Of a stretch of DNA of 63,497 bases, positions 1 through 7,570 are shown one piece after another. Numbering within the stretch: the stretch's first letter is position 1; the number at the start of each line of letters is the position of its first letter. The DNA lies in NCBI GenBank assembly GCA_050260215.1, contig JBLNBU010000265.1, forward strand, positions 1 to 63,497, read 5' to 3'. The notes under the pieces are model-generated. The model was given only the letters and a program-made list of their open reading frames with translations, made no database searches and was not told the DNA's origin. Made by a program: the position numbers and the translations under genes. This stretch comes from JBLNBU01 sp050260215 (GTDB taxonomy: Bacteria; Pseudomonadota; Alphaproteobacteria; Rhodospirillales; Magnetospirillaceae).

Positions 1-3
1 CTG

Positions 4-444
4 ATGGCGTGGATCGGCCTGGTGCCCCTGGTCCGCCGGGTCGAGGAGCGCATCCGCACCCTGCCCCCGCTGTGGGCGGCGGCGGCGTTCGTGCTGCCGG
101 CGGCCGTGCTGCTGCCGTTCAAGCTGGCGGCGGTGTGGGCCATCGGCACGGGCCACGTGCTGTTGGGCTTGGTGGTGCTGCTGTCGGCCAAGGTGACCGG
201 CACCGCCCTGCTCGCCCGGCTCTACGTCCTGTGCGAACCGGCGCTGATGACGGTGGCGTGGTTCGTCAAGCTCCATGGCTGGGCGATGGCGGCCAAGGCC
301 TGGGCGCGCGGCCATATGGAGTCTTGGCCGGCCTGGCGGCTGGCCCGGCGCATGGTCGGCCGGGCGCGCAGCACGCTCAAGGAGGCCGGCACCGTGGTGC
401 GGCGCTGGCGCAGCATCCGCCGGCGGGTCGGCCAGCCCGAATAG
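4..444 (+). CDS. Small membrane protein of unknown function, possibly 5'-truncated
   Basis: I do not recognise a named family. The 146-residue product has two hydrophobic segments (about residues 23-45 and 50-72), then a third amphipathic stretch and a strongly basic C-terminal third rich in Arg and Trp, as in a small inner-membrane protein with a cytoplasmic positive tail. The frame is open to the left edge of the window, so the ATG at 4 may not be the true start. Its TAG stop (442-444) abuts the stop of the convergent ATP-grasp gene (445) with no intervening base. Codon use and G+C look like the neighbours. Confidence is good that it is coding, low for any function. Confidence 0.6.
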   Translation: MAWIGLVPLVRRVEERIRTLPPLWAAAAFVLPAAVLLPFKLAAVWAIGTGHVLLGLVVLLSAKVTGTALLARLYVLCEPALMTVAWFVKLHGWAMAAKAWARGHMESWPAWRLARRMVGRARSTLKEAGTVVRRWRSIRRRVGQPE

Positions 445-1386
445 TCAGCGGCCCTCGGCCAGCCAGGCCTGCAGGTCGTCGACGATGCGCCCCTCGGCGC
501 CCGGGTCCAGCAGGTTGACCTCGGGGATGGCGCCGGGACACGAGACGTTGATCTCGGTCAGGGTGTCCCCCAGGAAATCCAGCCCGGCCATGAAGATGCC
601 GTCACGGCGCATGGCCTCCATGGCGGCCCCGGCCAGGCGCCGCTGTTCGGGCGTCAGCTCGATGGGGCGCGGCCAGCCCTTCTTGGTCTCGGTCTCGAAC
701 GGGCGCTCGAACACGCCCACCACCCGGCGGGCGGTCATCAACACGCGCACCTCGGCCGCCGCCGACAGGAACGGCTCGACCAGCACGTGGCCGAACAGCG
801 GCAGCAGCTCGGCGAAGCTGGCGCGGATGGCGTCGCGCTCGGCCAGGTCAAGGATGGTGACGCCGCGGCCGCCGAACAGCGACGGCGGCTTGAGCACCAC
901 CCGGCGGATGCCGGCGCGGTCCAGCTCGTCGACGGCCAGTTCGAGCTGCGGGGCCGAGAACACCCCATAGGACGGACGCGGCGACAGCGCCAGTGCGGCC
1001 CGTTTGTCGTGCACGGTCAACACCGCCGCCGGCGGATTGACCAGGCGGGCGTCCACATGGCACAGCGCCCGCAACGATTCGCTCCAGCGCAGCTCGGTGG
1101 ACGGGTCGAGGCGCAGCCACACCACGTCCTCGGGCTTCACCGCGACGCCGCCCAGCAGCAGGGTGCGGCCGCGCACCAGGACGTCGTCCAGGGTGACCCA
1201 ATGGGCCTGGGCGCCGCGGCGGCCGTGTTCGGCCATCAGCCGCAGGCTGGAATCCCATTCCTTGTCCAGCTTGTCCTGGGGATCGCCCAGGAAGAAGGCG
1301 GTGCCCAGTCCGGTCCAGGCAGGGGTATGCGGCTGCTCTGCACCGCCGGTGGCGGACAGGCGGTCGATGGAGGCCTCGATGGTCAT
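445..1386 (-). CDS. GshB-like ATP-grasp ligase (putative glutathione synthetase)
   Basis: This 313-residue protein matches glutathione synthetase in length (about 316 in E. coli) and architecture: an N-terminal substrate domain, then an ATP-grasp fold with VLKPPSLFGGRG (about residues 165-176) and the metal and ATP site GLDFLGDTLTEINVS near the C-terminus. Classical GshB makes glutathione from gamma-glutamylcysteine and glycine. Two signature stretches differ. The motif after the metal ligands reads SCPGAIPE rather than the usual TSPT(G/C)IRE, and the GDKR-type loop before the central strand is replaced by AAAEVRV. It may be a divergent GshB or a paralogue acting on another peptide. It stands alone on the minus strand behind a good sigma-70 promoter. 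Start ATG at 1386, with GGGCGGGA upstream. Confidence 0.75.
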   Translation of the reverse strand: MTIEASIDRLSATGGAEQPHTPAWTGLGTAFFLGDPQDKLDKEWDSSLRLMAEHGRRGAQAHWVTLDDVLVRGRTLLLGGVAVKPEDVVWLRLDPSTELRWSESLRALCHVDARLVNPPAAVLTVHDKRAALALSPRPSYGVFSAPQLELAVDELDRAGIRRVVLKPPSLFGGRGVTILDLAERDAIRASFAELLPLFGHVLVEPFLSAAAEVRVLMTARRVVGVFERPFETETKKGWPRPIELTPEQRRLAGAAMEAMRRDGIFMAGLDFLGDTLTEINVSCPGAIPEVNLLDPGAEGRIVDDLQAWLAEGR

Positions 1387-1420
1387 GGAATTCCCGCCCG
1401 CTCGGGGCTGCTGGAGACGA

Positions 1421-1449
1421 TATATAAGTGAACCACGAAATAATTACAA
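1421..1449 (-). promoter_or_regulatory. Sigma-70-type promoter for the GshB-like gene
   Basis: On the minus strand a -35 TTGTAA (1449-1444) is followed after exactly 17 bases by a -10 TATATA (1426-1421). The start codon at 1386 lies about 30 bases downstream of the expected transcription start. The surrounding bases are AT-rich compared with the genes on either side. This is inferred from sequence match alone. Confidence 0.6.
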
Positions 1450-1550
1450 AAACCACCCCCCCTGCCTTAGGGATTCGGGTCCCCACCCGATTGTGTCGGG
1501 CCGGCAGGTGGCGCTAAGATTCGTCCATGCCGTTATCCGAGGATCGCGCC

Positions 1551-1763
1551 ATGTCGTCCAACCCTTTCGATGGCCGGGTGTGCATGACCGAACGCATGGC
1601 GATTGCCGTGCGCTATATCGCCACGGGCGAATGGACGGCTGGCCACGACATTGCGCGTCGCGCGCTCAACTGCGCCCGCACCGGCGGGTGCGGCGAACGC
1701 AGCCACTGCGCCTGCGCCGCGGAATCGCTGATCGGCCGTTTGCGGACCACCCTGGCCGCCTGA
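1551..1763 (+). CDS. Small cysteine-rich protein, unknown function
   Basis: A 70-residue soluble protein with six cysteines, five of them packed into the second half (CARTGGCGERSHCACAAE, roughly residues 46-63), plus one near residue 11. The spacing suggests metal binding or disulfides but matches no motif I can name. An in-frame ATG exists at 1527; I prefer 1551 because GAGG sits 8 bases before it. The gene follows the divergent GshB promoter region by about 100 bases and is followed by another tiny gene. No signal peptide or membrane segment is present. Coding status is likely from frame length, codon bias and the binding site, but not certain. Confidence 0.5.
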   Translation: MSSNPFDGRVCMTERMAIAVRYIATGEWTAGHDIARRALNCARTGGCGERSHCACAAESLIGRLRTTLAA

Positions 1764-1852
1764 CGTCGTCTTTTCCCTTTGTTGTCACGCGACGCCCGGA
1801 TGGGGGCGCGGCTACCTTGTTTTCGGCATCGGACAAGCAAGGGAACCGCCCC

Positions 1853-1975
1853 ATGAAGACATTGATCGACCGCAGCATCCTGCGTCACCTGGCCGTCGAC
1901 TTCGCCTGCGCCGCGATCGGAGTGGCAATCGTCGCCCTGCCCATGGCCTTCGTCCACGCAGTCCTTTCGGCATAG
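1853..1975 (+). CDS. 40-residue single-helix membrane peptide
   Basis: A short open frame beginning MKTLIDRSILRHL, preceded by AAGGGA about 8 bases upstream of the ATG. Residues 14-38 form one hydrophobic helix (AVDFACAAIGVAIVALPMAF), giving a basic N-terminus and a single membrane segment. This layout is typical of small bacterial membrane peptides. It lies in the gap between the cysteine-rich protein and the hybrid kinase. No family is recognised. It could also be a chance frame, although the binding site and the clean helix argue for expression. Confidence 0.4.
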   Translation: MKTLIDRSILRHLAVDFACAAIGVAIVALPMAFVHAVLSA

Positions 1976-2084
1976 AACATCCACCATAGGGCAATACTGG
2001 CGAATGGTCCCACCAACGTAGGGGATCACGCTCGAAAACGGCCGTCCTATACTCGTTCCAGACAATCTGGGGGGTCGGACGCTG

Positions 2085-4232
2085 GTGGGGCAGCCATTGG
2101 AATACTGGCCGAAGGATGCGGCGTCGAGGACATTGGTCCTGGGCGCCGCAGCGCTTGCCGCCACGGCAGCAGCCGCGGCGGCCGGCCTGGTGCCGGGCGG
2201 CAGCGGCGCGGCGGCAGCGGCCCTGGCCGTGGCCCTGGCGCTGACGGTTGCGACGCTGCTCCGCTCATGGGCCGGCGGCGACATGGACGGCGGGCTGCGC
2301 CGTGCCGAACTGGACCGCGCCGCCGACGCCTGGCGCATGCTGAAGGACGAGTCGGTCATCGACGGCTTCGCCCTGTGGGACGCCGAGGAGCGGCTGGCCT
2401 CGTATTCCGGCTTCCTCGCCCGCTATCTGCCCGATCTGGCCGGATTCCACCGCCCCACCACCCGCGAGGTCATCGCCGCCCTCATCGACGGCGGCCACGT
2501 CGCCGTACCCGAGGGCTCTTCCCGCGACGCCGTGATCGAGCGGATGGCCCAGATGCGCACCCGCATTCCCGGCCTGCGCGAGATGCACATGAGCGACGGC
2601 GAGGTGTTCCTGGCCCGCACCGTCGACCTGGGCGAGGGCCGCACCTCGTGCATCTTCCACAACATCACCTCGCTCAAGCAGCGCGAGGCGGCGCAGCGCG
2701 AGACCGAGAACCGCAACCGGCTGCAGGCGTCGCTGCTGGACCAGGTGGCCAACGCGGTGCTGGCCGTCGACGGGCGGCGGCGGGTCACCTATGCCAACCG
2801 GGCGGCGCTGGCCCTGTTCCATGTGGACGCCGACGCCATGCGCGGACTTTCGGCCGAGACCCTGGTCGGCCATGAACCCTTCGCCGCCGCCATCGGCGGT
2901 GCCGCCGAGGTGGAGGTCGAGGCCAACACCCAGGCCGGATCGCGCTTCCCCGCCCAGGTGGCGGTCAGCCCCTTGCGCGACGGCATCGGCGGCGACGGGG
3001 CCGCGGTGCTGGTGGTCACCGACCTGACGGCGCGCAAGTCGCTGGACCTGCAGCTGATGCACTCCGCCCGCCTGGCCACCCTGGGCGAGATGGCCGCCAG
3101 CATCGCCCACGAGTTCAACCAGTGCCTGCACGTCATCCGCCTGTCGGCCGAATCCATCGAACTGGACGCCGCCGAGGGGACCGCATCCACCGACGGGCTG
3201 GCCCGGCGCAGCGCCAACATCCTGGCCCAGGTCGACCGCCTGACCGAGATGGTCGGGCAGATGCGCAGCACCAGCCGGCGCGACCCCGGCGAAGCCAAGG
3301 CGTTCCGCCTGGCCGACGCGCTCGAGGGGGCGGCCCGCATGGTCGCCCATACCTTCCGGGTCGAGGGCGTCCGCCTGGTGCGCGCCTGGCCGCAGGGCAT
3401 GCCGTTTGCCGTCCGCGGCCACCGCGTCCGCCTGGAACAGGTGCTGATCAACCTGCTCAACAACGCCCGCGACGCCATCCGCGAGCGCGCCGCAAACGAC
3501 CGTGACGGCGACGGCAGCGGCACCGTGACCCTGGACGCCCGCTGGCAGGCCGAGACCGGGCGGGTGGTGATCTCGGTGCGCGATGACGGCACCGGCATTC
3601 CCGACGAACTGGCGGACCAGATCTTCGACCCCTTCGTCACCACCAAGAGCGAGGAACACGGCTGCGGGCTGGGACTGTCCATCTGCCGGGGCATCGTCCG
3701 CGACATGGGCGGCGCCTTGAGCTTCCGCAACCTGATGCAGGGCGCCGAGTTCGTGGTCGAGTTGCCGGCCGAGGACGCGGGCGGGCCGGCCACCCCCGAA
3801 AACGACGACGAGCCCTTGGCGGCCGGCCCCGGCCGCAACGCCGGCGGCCGGCGCATCCTGGTGGTCGATGACGAGGCCCTGTCGGCGATGATGGCCGCCG
3901 AGTTCCTGGAACGCCAGGGCTATCGCGTCGATACCGCCCACGACGGCGAGCAGGCCATGGTGCGCTGCCACGCCACCGTCTACGACGCCGTGGTCACCGA
4001 CATCCGCATGCCGCGCATGGACGGGCGCGAGTTCATCCGCCGGCTGGCCGACCTGCAGCCCGGCACGCCGGTGATCGTCGTCACCGGGCATTTGCGCGAA
4101 CGCGACGCCCAGCTGGGGCCGACAGTAACCGCGGTGCTGGAAAAGCCGTTCCAGATGACCGACCTGCTGCGCCGCCTGGGCGAGATCGAGGCCGGCCATC
4201 GGCATATAGAAGCGATCGCATTGGGGGGATAG
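2085..4232 (+). CDS. Membrane-anchored hybrid sensor histidine kinase
   Basis: A 715-residue kinase. A hydrophobic N-terminal region (about residues 14-62) forms membrane helices. Next come two PAS-like domains (about 85-200 and 215-325), a HisKA dimerisation domain with phospho-acceptor His in SIAHEFNQ (about 341), and an HATPase domain with the N box NLLNNARDAI, DDGTGIP and GLGLSICRG. A C-terminal receiver (about 588-705) has the acidic pair VVDDE, acceptor Asp in VVTDIRMP and a conserved Lys in LEKPF. All key residues are present, so an internal His-to-Asp relay is expected. The start is GTG at 2085. The NarL-type regulator gene begins 4 bases after the stop, so the two are surely co-transcribed. 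The PAS-only input and lack of a large periplasmic domain suggest a cytoplasmic or membrane-proximal signal. Confidence 0.9.
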   Translation: MGQPLEYWPKDAASRTLVLGAAALAATAAAAAAGLVPGGSGAAAAALAVALALTVATLLRSWAGGDMDGGLRRAELDRAADAWRMLKDESVIDGFALWDAEERLASYSGFLARYLPDLAGFHRPTTREVIAALIDGGHVAVPEGSSRDAVIERMAQMRTRIPGLREMHMSDGEVFLARTVDLGEGRTSCIFHNITSLKQREAAQRETENRNRLQASLLDQVANAVLAVDGRRRVTYANRAALALFHVDADAMRGLSAETLVGHEPFAAAIGGAAEVEVEANTQAGSRFPAQVAVSPLRDGIGGDGAAVLVVTDLTARKSLDLQLMHSARLATLGEMAASIAHEFNQCLHVIRLSAESIELDAAEGTASTDGLARRSANILAQVDRLTEMVGQMRSTSRRDPGEAKAFRLADALEGAARMVAHTFRVEGVRLVRAWPQGMPFAVRGHRVRLEQVLINLLNNARDAIRERAANDRDGDGSGTVTLDARWQAETGRVVISVRDDGTGIPDELADQIFDPFVTTKSEEHGCGLGLSICRGIVRDMGGALSFRNLMQGAEFVVELPAEDAGGPATPENDDEPLAAGPGRNAGGRRILVVDDEALSAMMAAEFLERQGYRVDTAHDGEQAMVRCHATVYDAVVTDIRMPRMDGREFIRRLADLQPGTPVIVVTGHLRERDAQLGPTVTAVLEKPFQMTDLLRRLGEIEAGHRHIEAIALGG

Positions 4233-4236
4233 AAAG

Positions 4237-4896
4237 ATGGAAATCCTGCTCGCCGACGACCATGCCATGGTCCGTGACGGATTGGTGCCGTTCCTGGAAC
4301 GCATCCAGCCCGACACCCGGGTGATCGAAGCGTCGACCTTCGCCGAGGCGGTGGCCGCGGCCAAGGGCTGCACCCAGCTGGGGCTGATCATCCTCGACCT
4401 CTACATGCCGGGCAACAACGGCCTCGAGGGCCTGGCCGAAATGAAGCGGCTGTTTCCCGACACCCCGGTGGTGATCCTGTCGGGCTCGACCAAGGCCGAG
4501 GACGCGTTCAAGGCTATTGAGCACGGCGCCAGCGGCTATGTGCCCAAGACCATGCGCGGCCAGAACATCATCGGGGTGCTGCGCCTGGTCCTGTCGGGCG
4601 AGCGCTACGTGCCGCCCTTCCTGTTCGAGCATCGCGACGAGATGGCCGAGGGGGCGCCCGCCACGCCCGCTCCGCTGGGTAACCTGACCCCGCGCGAACG
4701 CGACATCGTCGAGATGATCGTCGACGGCGCCCCCAACAAGGTGATCGCCCGCGCGCTCGACCTCCAGGAGGTCACCGTCAAGGCGCACCTGCGCAACATC
4801 TTCCGCAAGCTCGACGTCGCCAACCGCACCGAGGCGGCGCGGGTCGCCATGATGGCCGGGATCAGCGGGCGCAAGCAGCAGCTGGCGCGGGCCTGA
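4237..4896 (+). CDS. NarL/FixJ-type response regulator
   Basis: This 219-residue transcription factor has an N-terminal receiver (about 1-120) with acidic residues in LLADDH, acceptor Asp in IILDLYMP, Ser in ILSGS and Lys in YVPKTM. A LuxR-type helix-turn-helix follows (about 150-210), including NLTPRERDIVEMI and VTVKAHLRNIFRKLDVANR. It lies 4 bases after the hybrid kinase stop, so it is the natural output partner of that kinase or of its receiver. The last 35 bases are also coding on the other strand, where the convergent MASE3 kinase ends at 4862. Confidence 0.92.
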   Translation: MEILLADDHAMVRDGLVPFLERIQPDTRVIEASTFAEAVAAAKGCTQLGLIILDLYMPGNNGLEGLAEMKRLFPDTPVVILSGSTKAEDAFKAIEHGASGYVPKTMRGQNIIGVLRLVLSGERYVPPFLFEHRDEMAEGAPATPAPLGNLTPRERDIVEMIVDGAPNKVIARALDLQEVTVKAHLRNIFRKLDVANRTEAARVAMMAGISGRKQQLARA

Positions 4897-6709
4897 CCTC
4901 GACCGGGGTGTCCAGGGGAAAGCGCACCACCACGGTGGTGCCGCCGGCCCCGTCGAAGGCGACGGTGCCGCGCAACTGCTGGACCAAGGCCTCGACCATG
5001 CGCATCCCCAACCCGCCCTCGGCCGCCGCCGGATCGAAGCCGCGGCCGTTGTCGGCGACGATCAGCTCGACCAGGCCTTCGCCGATGTGCAAGGTGATTC
5101 CCAGCCGCCCGCCGGGCCGGTCGAAGGCGTGCTTGATGGCGTTGGACGCCAGCTCGTGGACCACCAGGCCCAGCGGCACCGCCTTGTCCATGGCCAGCGG
5201 GATGCGGTCGGCGTCGATTTCCACCGCCATCCAGTCGTGGGCGACCCCGTACATGCGCATCAGGTCGTCGCACATGGCGCGGACATAGCGGGCGAATTCC
5301 ACGTCGGCGACGCTGTCTTGCTGGCAGGCCATCTCATGGACCTTGGCCAGGGCGAGAATGCGGCCGCCGGCTTCGTCGAAATGATGGCGCAGCCGTGAGT
5401 CCGACATCCGCCAGCCCTGCATCTGCAGCATGCTGAAGACGATGTGCAGGTTGTTGCGCACACGGTGATGGACCTCGACCAGCAGGGCGCGGTTCTCGTC
5501 CAGCGACGCCTGCAGGTCCTCTTCCATGGCCTTGCGCACGGTGATGTCGCGCCCGACCACCGCCACCGAGGCCGGGCGGCCACCCTTGGTGACCGGCGAC
5601 AGGCGGCATTCGATCCAACGCCCACCGCCCTTGAACTCCACCGTATCCTCCTGCCCGGTGGCCAGCACGTGGGCGCAGGCGTCGGCCAGCGCGGCGGCGG
5701 CGACTTCGCCCAGCCTGCCGTCGTGCCACGAGCCCAGCCGCTCGGACCCGATGCCGAACAGGGTCTCGGCCGCCCGGCTGACGAACAGCAGCCGCCCGTC
5801 GCCGCCGACCAGGACGACGCCGTCGGCACTGGCGCCCAGCACCGCGTCCATCATGGCCGCCTGGCGTTCCAGCTGCTCGGTCAGCATGCGCTCGCGCCGG
5901 ACCGAGCCGAAGATCATGGTCTGCGGGCGAACCAGGCCGTTCTCGACCACGGCGCGCAGGAAGAACACGTAGGACGCCACCTTGGCGATGTGGCCGACAT
6001 AGTTGGCGGCATCAAAGGCGTCGGCGTAGAGGGTGAACAGCAGCTCGTCGATGGCCTTGGCCAGCACCGCCAGCGCCAGCAGGCGGAACACCCGGCGGTC
6101 GAAGCGCGGGGCTTGCAGATGCAGCAGCGCCAATGTTGCCAGGAACATGCCCGACAGCACGTATTCCGACCCGATCTTGAACGGCGTCAGCCCACGCCCG
6201 TCGACGAAACAGGTGGGAAACCAGCCGGCGGCCACCGCCGAGATCAGGCCCAAGGTGATCACGGCGAAGCCCAGCCACACCGCCCGCATGGGCAGGCGCC
6301 GGGCCAAGGGCGACAGGGCGACCAGGAAGGCGGTGGCTTCGATGAAGCGGCCGACCAGCCACAGCTGCGAGCTTAGATTGGGGCCGGCGCGGGGAAAGAT
6401 CGGCAGCCCCTTGTACGCCACCGTGTGGGCCACGTCGGCCAGGGCGACGAACAGGTGGCCGACGCCCAGCATCAACAGCGGGCCCGGCCCGATCCAGCGG
6501 CGCGAGAACCAGGCGATCAGAAAGGCCGAGAACGCCACCAGGATGGCGAACCCCTCGGCCAGGGTGTGGAACACCACGAAGGTGTGGTCGGACAGTTCGT
6601 AGAACAGTCCCGCCACCGCCGCCACGCCGCCGGCGGCAAAGGCCCAGTCGACCCGGTGGGACGGGCTGTCGCCGTTCCCGTCTTCGCCCTGCATGCCCAC
6701 CTTCGACAC
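4862..6709 (-). CDS. MASE3-PAS sensor histidine kinase of the HisKA_2 class
   Basis: A 615-residue sensor kinase. Residues about 20-260 form a seven-to-eight-helix MASE3-type membrane sensor (HTVAYKGLPIFP and WLVGRFIEATAFLVAL are characteristic). A PAS domain (about 285-395), a HisKA_2 domain with phospho-acceptor His in LLVEVHHRVRNNLH (about 411) and an HATPase domain (NAIKHAF, VADNGRGFDP, GLGMRMVEAL) follow. HisKA_2 kinases often signal to stand-alone regulators. The NarL-type regulator gene lies 109 bases upstream on the same strand and is the obvious partner. The 3' end overlaps the convergent regulator gene by 35 bases, so both C-termini are encoded by the same DNA. MASE3 ligands are unknown. 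Confidence 0.88.
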   Translation of the reverse strand: MSKVGMQGEDGNGDSPSHRVDWAFAAGGVAAVAGLFYELSDHTFVVFHTLAEGFAILVAFSAFLIAWFSRRWIGPGPLLMLGVGHLFVALADVAHTVAYKGLPIFPRAGPNLSSQLWLVGRFIEATAFLVALSPLARRLPMRAVWLGFAVITLGLISAVAAGWFPTCFVDGRGLTPFKIGSEYVLSGMFLATLALLHLQAPRFDRRVFRLLALAVLAKAIDELLFTLYADAFDAANYVGHIAKVASYVFFLRAVVENGLVRPQTMIFGSVRRERMLTEQLERQAAMMDAVLGASADGVVLVGGDGRLLFVSRAAETLFGIGSERLGSWHDGRLGEVAAAALADACAHVLATGQEDTVEFKGGGRWIECRLSPVTKGGRPASVAVVGRDITVRKAMEEDLQASLDENRALLVEVHHRVRNNLHIVFSMLQMQGWRMSDSRLRHHFDEAGGRILALAKVHEMACQQDSVADVEFARYVRAMCDDLMRMYGVAHDWMAVEIDADRIPLAMDKAVPLGLVVHELASNAIKHAFDRPGGRLGITLHIGEGLVELIVADNGRGFDPAAAEGGLGMRMVEALVQQLRGTVAFDGAGGTTVVVRFPLDTPVEVRPAPAAACAR

Positions 6710-6818
6710 CCTGTGGATTCGCGCACGGCCGACAGGGCCTCGCGGTTGGACAGAGGATAAGGCAAGCGGTGGGGTGGGCCCAATTTATCGGGCGAACGAC
6801 AGGAATCGTTCGTTCGAA

Positions 6819-7451
6819 CTACTCGATCAGGCCGCGGCGGATGGCATAGGTGGCCAACTCGGCCGAGTTGTGCAGGTCGAGCTTCTGCATGATCTTGGTG
6901 CGATGGGTCTCGACCGTCTTGATGGCGATCGACAAGGTGTCGGCGATCTCGCGGTTCTTGAGGCCCTGGGCGATCAGGCGCAGCACCTCGCGCTCGCGGG
7001 CGGTCAGCGAACCGCCGCCGTTGACCACCTCGCCGTCCATGTATTCGCGCACCATCTCCTCGGACAGGCCGGGGCCCAGATAGGCCTTGCCCGACCGGAC
7101 CGCGGCGATGGCGGCCATCAGTTCCTCGTGGCCCAGCTTCTTCAGGGCATAGCCGTCGGCACCGGCGGCCATGGCTTCGGCCACCCGGCGCTCGCAATTG
7201 GCGACGGTCAGGATCAGCACCTTGATGTCGGGGTCGGAGCGCTTGATGCGCCGGGTGGCGTCGACGCCGTCGAGCACCGGCATCGACAGGTCCATCAGCA
7301 CGATGTCCGGGCGCAGGCGGTGGACCATCTCGACCGCCGCTTCGCCGTCCTCGGCTTCGCCAACGATCTCGACTTCCTCGGTCCGCAGCAGTGCCACCAA
7401 TCCCTGGCGCACCAGTTGCTGATCTTCCGCTATCAGGATGCGTACGGTCAC
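6819..7451 (-). CDS. NarL/FixJ-type response regulator, partner of the MASE3 kinase
   Basis: A 210-residue two-domain regulator. The receiver has ILIAEDQQ, acceptor Asp in IVLMDLSMP and a Lys in YALKKLG. The C-terminal LuxR-type DNA-binding domain contains SLTAREREVLRLIAQG and TVETHRTKIMQKLDL. I chose the GTG at 7451 because GAGAGGGG lies about 9 bases upstream and the protein then begins directly with the first receiver strand. The frame continues upstream to 7508, but those residues are low-complexity and fit poorly. It is transcribed ahead of the MASE3 kinase gene (109-base gap) and lies 119 bases downstream of der. Confidence 0.9.
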   Translation of the reverse strand: MTVRILIAEDQQLVRQGLVALLRTEEVEIVGEAEDGEAAVEMVHRLRPDIVLMDLSMPVLDGVDATRRIKRSDPDIKVLILTVANCERRVAEAMAAGADGYALKKLGHEELMAAIAAVRSGKAYLGPGLSEEMVREYMDGEVVNGGGSLTAREREVLRLIAQGLKNREIADTLSIAIKTVETHRTKIMQKLDLHNSAELATYAIRRGLIE

Positions 7452-7570
7452 GGTTGTCGTCCCCTCTCGACCCATTGGGATAATCGCCGAGGCATCGCCG
7501 TTTATCAAGACATCAGGTTACAAGAATACTTAAATCCTGGCGAGCAGGGGTTTAGGAGAAGCTTGCTCGC

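Noticed and set aside
4..1975. tRNA or other structured RNA gene in the AT-rich gaps here or elsewhere in the window
   Set aside because: No cloverleaf-like sequence or conserved tRNA boxes were found in any intergenic gap.
7540..7570. Inverted repeat GCGAGCA...TGCTCGC directly after der
   Set aside because: Only 7 bp with a 17-base loop and no T-run; too weak to call a terminator.
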